Shown in pieces: positions 58,451 through 64,000 of a stretch of 64,000 nucleotides of DNA. Position 1 is the stretch's first letter; each line of letters opens with the position of its first letter. This DNA comes from Gammaproteobacteria bacterium (GTDB lineage Bacteria; Pseudomonadota; Gammaproteobacteria; UBA6429; Thiohalophilaceae). The stretch covers positions 1-64,000 of the forward strand of contig JAOUNS010000015.1 in the NCBI GenBank assembly GCA_029880855.1, given 5' to 3'. Under the pieces are notes generated by a model. That model was not told the DNA's origin. It worked only from the letters and a program-made list of their open reading frames with translations, and made no database searches. The translations under genes and the position numbers were made by a program.

Positions 58451-59857
58451 TTAGAGGCTGTAATACATATCGAATTCCACCGGGTGGGTAGTCATACGAA
58501 TGCGGGTGACATCTTCCATCTTCAGGGCAATGTAGGCGTCGATCACGTCATCAGTGAACACTCCACCGACTTTCAGGAAGTCGCGGTCGGCGTCCAGTGC
58601 ATCCAGCGCCATATCCAGGCTGTGGCACACAGTCGGGATGGCCTTGGCTTCTTCGGCCGGCAGGTCGTACAGATCCTTGTCCATGGCTTCGCCGGGGTGG
58701 ATCTTGTTCTGGATACCGTCCAGACCGGCCATCATCATGGCAGCAAAGGCCAGGTAAGGGTTGGCGGTCGGATCAGGGAAACGCACTTCGATGCGGCGAC
58801 CTTTCGGATTCTGGACATACGGAATACGAATGGAGGCGGAACGGTTACGGGCTGAGTAAGCCAGCATCACCGGGGCTTCAAAGCCGGGGACCAGACGCTT
58901 GTACGAGTTGGTGGAGGCATTGGTGAAGGCGTTCAGGGCGCGGGCGTGTTTGATGATACCGCCGATGTAGAACAGGGCGGTTTCAGACAGACCGCCATAC
59001 AGGTCGCCGGAGAACAGGTTCTTGCCGCCTTTGGCCAGCGACTGGTGGACGTGCATACCGGAACCGTTGTCACCGACCATCGGCTTGGGCATGAAAGTGA
59101 CGGTCTTGCCATAGGCATGGGCAACGTTCTGGATCACGTACTTCATACGCTGGTTCCAGTCGGCGCGTTCTACCAGTGTGCTGAACCGGGTACCGATTTC
59201 ACACTGACCGGCAGTGGCCACTTCGTGGTGGTGTACTTCAACAGGAACGCCCATTTCTTCCAGGGCCAGACACATGGCGGCACGGATGTCGTGCAATGAA
59301 TCCACCGGCGGAACGGGGAAGTAACCACCCTTCACGCCCGGACGGTGACCCATGTTGCCATCGGTGTAGACGCGTTCGGAGTTCCAGTCGGCTTCTTCTG
59401 AGTCGATCTTCACAAAGCAACCGCTCATGTCGGCGCCCCAACGGATGTCGTCCAGGATGAAGAATTCGGGTTCAGGACCGAAGAACGCGGTGTCGGCAAT
59501 GCCGGTGCCGGCCAGGTAGGCTTCGGCGCGCTTGGCGATAGAGCGAGGATCACGCTCGTAACCCTGACCGGTGGAGGGTTCGATAATGTCACAGGAGATA
59601 ATCAGGGTCGGCTCATCAGTGAATGGGTCCATGATGGCGGTGTTGGCATCCGGCATCAAAATCATGTCGGATTCGTTAATGCCCTTCCAGCCGGAGATGG
59701 ACGAACCGTCGAACATTTTGCCTTCAGTGAAGACGTCGGCGTCAACGGTGTGGGCGGGAACAGAAACGTGCTGTTCCTTGCCGCGGGTATCGGTAAAACG
59801 GAAGTCGACAAACTTCACGTTATTGTCTTTCATCATCTTAAGTACTTTATCTGACAT
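58451..59857 (-). CDS. glnA: Glutamine synthetase, type I
   Basis: 468 aa (E. coli 469). Catalyses glutamate + NH3 + ATP to glutamine. [18 protein letters not shown] (N-terminal), [12 protein letters not shown] (active site), [11 protein letters not shown] (ATP site), and [10 protein letters not shown] are diagnostic. The adenylylation site [10 protein letters not shown] is present, so the enzyme is probably regulated by GlnE. Good ribosome site CCGGAGGGAGTAAACAAA. Transcribed from a sigma-54 promoter with NtrC boxes upstream. Confidence 0.98.
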   Translation of the reverse strand: MSDKVLKMMKDNNVKFVDFRFTDTRGKEQHVSVPAHTVDADVFTEGKMFDGSSISGWKGINESDMILMPDANTAIMDPFTDEPTLIISCDIIEPSTGQGYERDPRSIAKRAEAYLAGTGIADTAFFGPEPEFFILDDIRWGADMSGCFVKIDSEEADWNSERVYTDGNMGHRPGVKGGYFPVPPVDSLHDIRAAMCLALEEMGVPVEVHHHEVATAGQCEIGTRFSTLVERADWNQRMKYVIQNVAHAYGKTVTFMPKPMVGDNGSGMHVHQSLAKGGKNLFSGDLYGGLSETALFYIGGIIKHARALNAFTNASTNSYKRLVPGFEAPVMLAYSARNRSASIRIPYVQNPKGRRIEVRFPDPTANPYLAFAAMMMAGLDGIQNKIHPGEAMDKDLYDLPAEEAKAIPTVCHSLDMALDALDADRDFLKVGGVFTDDVIDAYIALKMEDVTRIRMTTHPVEFDMYYSL

Positions 59858-59927
59858 TTTGTTTACTCCCTCCGGGTAAAACGGTGTTAAGACAGGGCTG
59901 GCCTGGTAAATATTTTGTGCAAGTCAG

Positions 59928-59943
59928 TGCATTTACTGTGCCA
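59928..59943 (-). promoter_or_regulatory. Sigma-54 promoter of glnA
   Basis: - strand TGGCACAGTAAATGCA: GG and GC separated by exactly 10 bases, as in the -24/-12 consensus (one mismatch, A for T in TTGC). Lies about 75-90 bp upstream of ATG 59857. Confidence 0.85.
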
Positions 59944-60005
59944 CTTGCTAACTTATTGATTAAACCAGTAAAAAAAGAGGTTACCGGCTGGTTACATCAC
60001 CGCAT

Positions 60006-60022
60006 CGCACTATAATTGTGCA
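60006..60022. promoter_or_regulatory. NtrC box 1 upstream of glnA
   Basis: CGCACTATAATTGTGCA, TGCAC-N7-GTGCA with one mismatch. About 65-95 bp upstream of the sigma-54 promoter, the usual enhancer distance. Confidence 0.85.
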
Positions 60023-60036
60023 GCCATAAAACACAC

Positions 60037-60053
60037 TGCACTATTATGGTGCG
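60037..60053. promoter_or_regulatory. NtrC box 2 upstream of glnA
   Basis: TGCACTATTATGGTGCG, one mismatch. 31 bp from box 1 (three helical turns), so both lie on one face and can bind cooperating dimers. It ends 2 bp before the stop codon of the CDF gene. Confidence 0.85.
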
Positions 60054-60054
60054 A

Positions 60055-61239
60055 TCAATGGTAGTAGAGCTTGATCTCACCAATTTCTTTCATTTCGTCT
60101 GCGACTCTGGCGAATTCATCGGCAAGCTGCGCAGCCGACTGCGGATCATGCGCGATCCGGCTCAGCGGTAGCAATAGCTCGACGTTAATTTTTCCTTCCA
60201 GATAATGCAGGGTGATGTCTTCGATATCCACGGCTGCGTCGATACCACCCCACTTTTCCTCCAGTTTGCTGATGATCTCTTCACGCAGCGGCAAGCCGGC
60301 ATTCGGCGCGTGCATCTCATCATCTTCCGGATCGATATGGACCATCACGTCACTGATCTCGTCATACTCGCGGATCAGGGTCTGGCGCACTGTCTCGCTG
60401 ATCTGATGCCCCTCCGAGACACTCACCTGCGGTTGCACCTGGATATGCACATCCACCAGCGCCTCGCCCCCCATCAGACGGGTGCGCAGGATATGCAGGG
60501 TTTTCACACCGCTGATGGCCAGAATACTTTGGCGGATCTCCTCCACACGGCCGGGTTCCAGCCCGGTATCGATCAATTCGCGCAGGCTGTGCCAGGACAA
60601 GTCCCAGGCGATCTTGGCAATCATGACGGCCACACCCACCGCCGCCACCGCATCCAGATAATTCAGTCCCGCCATGGCACCGGCCACACCGATCACCACA
60701 ATCACCGAGGAGAAGGCATCAGTCCGGCTGTGCCAGGCATTGGCCTTGAGCATGTTGGAGCGATACTTGCGGGCAATGCGCATGCTGTAGTGGTAGATCG
60801 CCTCCTTGCTGATGATGGAGATCACCGCCACCACCAGCGCCCACATGCCCGGCACCCACAATTTTTCCGGATGGAACATCCGGTTCACCGCATCCCAGGT
60901 GATCCCGATGGCCACCGCCAGCAGGGCCAGGCCGAGCAACACCGTGGCCACCGTTTCAATGCGGCCGTGACCGTAAGGGTGCTCTTCATCGGCCTCCACA
61001 TGGGAATGTTTGGCGGCGTACAACACAATCGCATCGGTAAACAGATCGGAAAGTGAGTGCACACCATCAGCGATCAGCGCGGTGGAATGGGCGAGATAAC
61101 CCACCACCAGCTTGGCCACACCCAGCGACAGATCCACCGCCGAACCGATCAGGGTCACCTTGACTGTCTCCCGATACCGGGCGCTGTTCAGCTCTTTGGC
61201 GGAAGGGGTGTGGTGGTGATGGTGATGAGGATGGCTCAT
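60055..61239 (-). CDS. CDF-family metal cation exporter
   Basis: 394 aa. N-terminal His run HPHHHHHHTPS, a metal-binding tail. Six transmembrane spans with the two HxxxD/DxxxD sites: ALIADGVHSLSDLFTDA (span 2) and HSRTDAFSSVIVV (span 5). A C-terminal cytosolic domain of about 180 residues is longer than the usual ~90. Exports divalent metals (Zn, Fe or Mn) from the cytosol by proton exchange. Overlaps the TusA-like gene by ATGA. Confidence 0.9.
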   Translation of the reverse strand: MSHPHHHHHHTPSAKELNSARYRETVKVTLIGSAVDLSLGVAKLVVGYLAHSTALIADGVHSLSDLFTDAIVLYAAKHSHVEADEEHPYGHGRIETVATVLLGLALLAVAIGITWDAVNRMFHPEKLWVPGMWALVVAVISIISKEAIYHYSMRIARKYRSNMLKANAWHSRTDAFSSVIVVIGVAGAMAGLNYLDAVAAVGVAVMIAKIAWDLSWHSLRELIDTGLEPGRVEEIRQSILAISGVKTLHILRTRLMGGEALVDVHIQVQPQVSVSEGHQISETVRQTLIREYDEISDVMVHIDPEDDEMHAPNAGLPLREEIISKLEEKWGGIDAAVDIEDITLHYLEGKINVELLLPLSRIAHDPQSAAQLADEFARVADEMKEIGEIKLYYH

Positions 61240-61466
61240 GCGGCTCCCACTTCAAGGGTAATAATTACGTCGTCGTCCCGGCGCTCGGTCTTGATCACCG
61301 TGTGGCCGTTGATCCGGCACCAGGCCGGGATGTCATTCAGTGCACCGGGATCGGTACAGGTAACAATCAAGGTATCCCCCGGTTGCAACTCCACCACCCT
61401 GTTCTGGGTGCGGATCACCGGCATGGGACAAAGTATACGGCGCGCATCCAGCTCGTATTGGCTCAT
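61236..61466 (-). CDS. TusA-like sulfur carrier
   Basis: 76 aa from ATG 61466. ELDARRILCPMPVIRTQNRV has the CPxP active cysteine of the TusA/SirA family, which carries persulfide sulfur. Overlaps the PP-loop gene (ATGA at 61463-61466) and the CDF gene. In this place it likely hands sulfur to the PP-loop enzyme. Confidence 0.9.
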   Translation of the reverse strand: MSQYELDARRILCPMPVIRTQNRVVELQPGDTLIVTCTDPGALNDIPAWCRINGHTVIKTERRDDDVIITLEVGAA

Positions 61467-62506
61467 ACATACCACTCCGGTTTGATCGCATGGGGCGGCA
61501 TGGGGGCCACCTGGAAGGTTTTGATCTCGCCGCCCGGCAGACGCGCTTCCACGTCCACCGTTTCCGCATCGCGCCCCTGACCAAAACGGGCGGTAATGCG
61601 ACCGGCCAGTTCGATATCCGCATCCGAGATATCCCTGCCGTCCAGCAGCACCAGCGGACCGGGATGGCTGGTGGTATATATAGAGATAAACTGCTTGCGA
61701 TAACCTTCCATGAACTTGTTCTCACCCTCTTCGCGGCCGACGATCAACTTGAAATTGTCTTTGGGGCGAATATGACGGCCCACCTTGAGCAGCATAATGT
61801 CATCCAGCTCATAATCACGGCTCGGACGATGTTGCCACATATCGACCACTTTCTTCGAATAGTTCTCATCGGTCAGAAAGCAGCAACCCCCGGCCGGCGT
61901 CGCGTAATCAGTAAACCCGTACTGCGCCGCCAGCGCCATCTGCGGCTTGCGATTGCGACCGCTGAAATCCAGCAAACGGCTGCGATCCACCCAACCCTCA
62001 CGCTCCGGCAGGGTCTCGGGCAGATTCTTCGCACATAGAGGCCGTAACAACAGATCATTCGCCCCCGACTCACGGGCAATCACCGGCATCAGATCCTTGC
62101 GTTGCGACATGGGCCGCTGGCCCACCACCTCACCGGTAATAATAAAATCAAAATCATGCGCCTTAATCCACTCCAGCGCCTTGTGGATCATAAAGGTCTT
62201 GCAGTCCTGACAGGGGTTCAGGTTGGCGCCATAACCATGCTTCGGATTCAGCAACACATCCTTGTATTCCTCGATCACATCAATGATATGCAGCTTGACC
62301 CCCAACTGCTCCGCACACCACAGCGCATTATTGCGCTTCTCCTTCTGCTGATCCCGCTTGCGAATCGCGTGGGTATGCCCCTCCACACAAAAACCGGTAA
62401 AGAAATTAATTCCCTCCACATGCACACCCTGCTCCAGCATCACCTTCGTGGCGAGCAGGGAATCCAAACCACCGGAAATCAGGGAAACGGCTTTGCGCTG
62501 GGTCAT
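61463..62506 (-). CDS. PP-loop tRNA thiolation-like enzyme (MnmA/ThiI-like) with NFACT-R-like domain
   Basis: 347 aa from ATG 62506. P-loop-like SGGLDSLLA near the start, NPCQDCKTFMI (acceptor cysteines as in MnmA), GGCCFLTDENYS, and a C-terminal NFKLIVGREEGENKFM domain similar to NFACT-R/DUF814. An adenylating sulfurtransferase for tRNA or a related substrate is the best guess. Operon: this gene, TusA-like, CDF exporter. Confidence 0.85.
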   Translation of the reverse strand: MTQRKAVSLISGGLDSLLATKVMLEQGVHVEGINFFTGFCVEGHTHAIRKRDQQKEKRNNALWCAEQLGVKLHIIDVIEEYKDVLLNPKHGYGANLNPCQDCKTFMIHKALEWIKAHDFDFIITGEVVGQRPMSQRKDLMPVIARESGANDLLLRPLCAKNLPETLPEREGWVDRSRLLDFSGRNRKPQMALAAQYGFTDYATPAGGCCFLTDENYSKKVVDMWQHRPSRDYELDDIMLLKVGRHIRPKDNFKLIVGREEGENKFMEGYRKQFISIYTTSHPGPLVLLDGRDISDADIELAGRITARFGQGRDAETVDVEARLPGGEIKTFQVAPMPPHAIKPEWYV

Positions 62507-62641
62507 AAGTAAAGGATTAGGGCTGGTGAACAGGGGGAGGTATTTTACAGAAAAACAGGGAGGGGAGAACCGCAATAGAGGAGAAAAATGCGCAAAAAAC
62601 CAGCAATATGGTGCCGCTATTACGACACCACATTATCCCAA

Positions 62642-63421
62642 TCACGGAGTCCTTGCAGGATCGACCACGGCCTTATTTAACAAAGCCGCATTGGTTACCG
62701 GCCAGGGTGCGCTTTCAATTTTATAGGGCGCGGCCAGATTGGCATCCTCCAGCCTTTTTGCATTGGAGTGATAAACCCTGATTGACTTATCCTGCGGACG
62801 GACAGCATTTTTATCCTTGCTGCCAAAATCAGGATTGGGAACCGTAAAGTATTCATTGTAATTCCAGTCATAGGTATCCAGCACGCGGCATTTCCAACTG
62901 GTGAATTTGACCTGGATTGTTTTATCCGGCATGCGTAACGGATCCACGATGACACTGCTTTCCAGCTGAAAGCCCCTTAATGCCGTTAACAAATCCCTGT
63001 CTGCAGCAGTGCCGCTGTTCTGAATGCTGATGATATCAAACACACCGGGCGCAATATCGCATAAAGATTCATATTTCATAGCGATCGATCCACCCGGCCA
63101 TTTTTTATAGCCATCGGTTCCTTTAATGCGCGGCAGTATACCGGCCCATTTATCGGTTTTGCCAATACGGGCCTTCTTGAGCGTTAAAAATACATCACGA
63201 TGATATTGCAGCGCCGTCATGACTGCCGTGTGATTCTGTAGATATGCCGGTGGCGTAAAGTTAAAGATTGAATTCGGTTTCCGGTTATCCAGCCACTGCT
63301 TTAGAAATACCGCAGCCAGCGGAGTTGAACCCTGTACTTTATTACTGGCAATCGATGCCGCCAAACGATAATACCAGGCTGCGACAGCCTGCTCTGGAAG
63401 TGGTTTTAAATAATCAGCCAT
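62642..63421 (-). CDS. Hypothetical protein
   Basis: 259 aa from ATG 63421, 13 nt after the upstream gene's stop, with CCAGGGATATGAG; an earlier start at 63496 overlaps that gene. Soluble, no signal peptide. Residues 1-60 are helical (YLKPLPEQAVAAWYYRLAAS); the rest is mixed. Ends with KIESAPWPVTNAALLNKAVV. Family not recognised. Confidence 0.75.
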   Translation of the reverse strand: MADYLKPLPEQAVAAWYYRLAASIASNKVQGSTPLAAVFLKQWLDNRKPNSIFNFTPPAYLQNHTAVMTALQYHRDVFLTLKKARIGKTDKWAGILPRIKGTDGYKKWPGGSIAMKYESLCDIAPGVFDIISIQNSGTAADRDLLTALRGFQLESSVIVDPLRMPDKTIQVKFTSWKCRVLDTYDWNYNEYFTVPNPDFGSKDKNAVRPQDKSIRVYHSNAKRLEDANLAAPYKIESAPWPVTNAALLNKAVVDPARTP

Positions 63422-63434
63422 CTCATATCCCTGG

Positions 63435-63992
63435 TTAATGTTTAGAAATACGTAACAGAACACCATCAATATATTTCGCGAGTTTTTCGATATCAATCGG
63501 TGTCAAATTCACCGAGTCCGGCAATAAATGGCTGGACAGGACTTTAATATCAAGGCGTTTGTCGCTGGAGGTAAAGATCAACTGCTCCGCTGCACCACCC
63601 GGCCCGGCCCCAAGGAACCGATACATGGCACGAGAACCCACCGCAGGGAAATTCATCATATGCTGTGCCGGGTTTTGTGTTGCTTTGGATTGATTAAAAC
63701 CCGCCAGATATTCCGACTCAACCAGCAATGAACCCGGTTTGGAAAACAGGATCTGGATCACATAGTGTTGATCACGACTGGTTTTTGTAAACTCAACCTC
63801 AATGGAGATGGATTCACCACTCTCATTCTTGCCTGTCTGATATTTAAGCGGGTATTTGATTTCGAACTGATCGATAAAACCCGGGGCGGAAAAATGCGGT
63901 GTTACTGAATCGGCTTGTGTTGCTGAACAGGCCAGACAAGAGAGGAAAAGAAGCAGTAGAGAGAACCGTTTGGAAAGTGTGCCGATGCGCAT
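63435..63992 (-). CDS. Exported hypothetical protein (start near the window edge)
   Basis: 185 aa from ATG 63992 (MRIGTLSKRF); TTG 63998 is another in-frame start. Signal peptide FSLLLLFLSCLACSATQA; LLFLSCLAC has a lipobox-like cysteine, so it might be a lipoprotein. Domain is beta-rich (FEIKYPLKYQTGKNE, HYVIQILFSKPGS). Upstream of the 62642-63421 gene in a likely operon. Confidence 0.7.
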   Translation of the reverse strand: MRIGTLSKRFSLLLLFLSCLACSATQADSVTPHFSAPGFIDQFEIKYPLKYQTGKNESGESISIEVEFTKTSRDQHYVIQILFSKPGSLLVESEYLAGFNQSKATQNPAQHMMNFPAVGSRAMYRFLGAGPGGAAEQLIFTSSDKRLDIKVLSSHLLPDSVNLTPIDIEKLAKYIDGVLLRISKH

Positions 63993-64000
63993 TATCAACA

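Noticed and set aside
60205-61056. 283-codon + strand frame opposite the CDF exporter
   Set aside because: His/Gln/Asp-rich shadow of the transporter frame; no start signal.

Overview
The window looks like the chromosome of a gammaproteobacterium. The support is glnA-ntrB-ntrC with NtrC boxes, an RRM/VF530 pair, DUF4124 and DUF1294 proteins, and a PP-loop/TusA sulfur-relay operon. A sulfur-metabolising or Chromatiales-like host is a guess only. Base composition is mixed: the first ~15 kb is AT-rich, the right half is GC-richer, and several foreign-looking patches lie between.

Positions 1-15210 are the distal part of a large integron cassette array. I count 32 cassettes plus the tail of one more. 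All read on the + strand and each ends in an attC of about 60-105 bp that opens with an ...AAC box and closes with GTTA.... No intI or attI is present, so by the usual layout they lie left of position 1. Most cassettes carry one small gene of unknown function. Recognisable products are Sel1-repeat, DUF2750, DUF4262, SRPBCC/AHSA1 and ATP-grasp proteins, a stand-alone protein resembling EF-G domain V, and a set of exported or membrane proteins. There are at least three attC subfamilies. Five attC sites are mutated or deleted, one cassette gene has an in-frame stop, one cassette seems to have no gene, and the last attC is only a stub. A RAYT-type (REP-associated) transposase follows directly.

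Positions 16500-28430 hold a row of small single genes, nearly all on the + strand: DUF3052, DUF1330, an RNase Z-like enzyme, an ABM monooxygenase, DUF7000-like and DUF1851 proteins, PsiE-like, a methyltransferase and several exported proteins. Recognisable attC sites are absent. Positions 28700-33800 hold two paralogous lipoproteins flanking an SH3b protein, a DUF4157 (eCIS-core) protein with a ParB-like C-terminus and abrupt change in composition, and a zinc-ribbon protein. A 1151-aa protein that I take to be a PPi-type PEP carboxykinase follows on the - strand.

Positions 37700-53650 are a mosaic. It includes a CadC-like regulator divergent from an AhpD-like/MBL-fold pair, a PhnD-like binding protein overlapping a hybrid histidine kinase, and several exported proteins of unknown role. 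Positions 53770-54910 are dense in repeats: a 264-bp sequence present twice exactly 440 bp apart, plus hairpins that keep one loop sequence while their stems differ.

Positions 55030-62510 are the core nitrogen block. It has ntrC and ntrB (4-nt overlap), a DUF4124 gene, and glnA with a sigma-54 promoter and two NtrC boxes. Upstream on the same strand lies an overlapping three-gene operon of PP-loop thiolase-like protein, TusA-like protein and CDF metal exporter. Two exported or hypothetical genes close the window.
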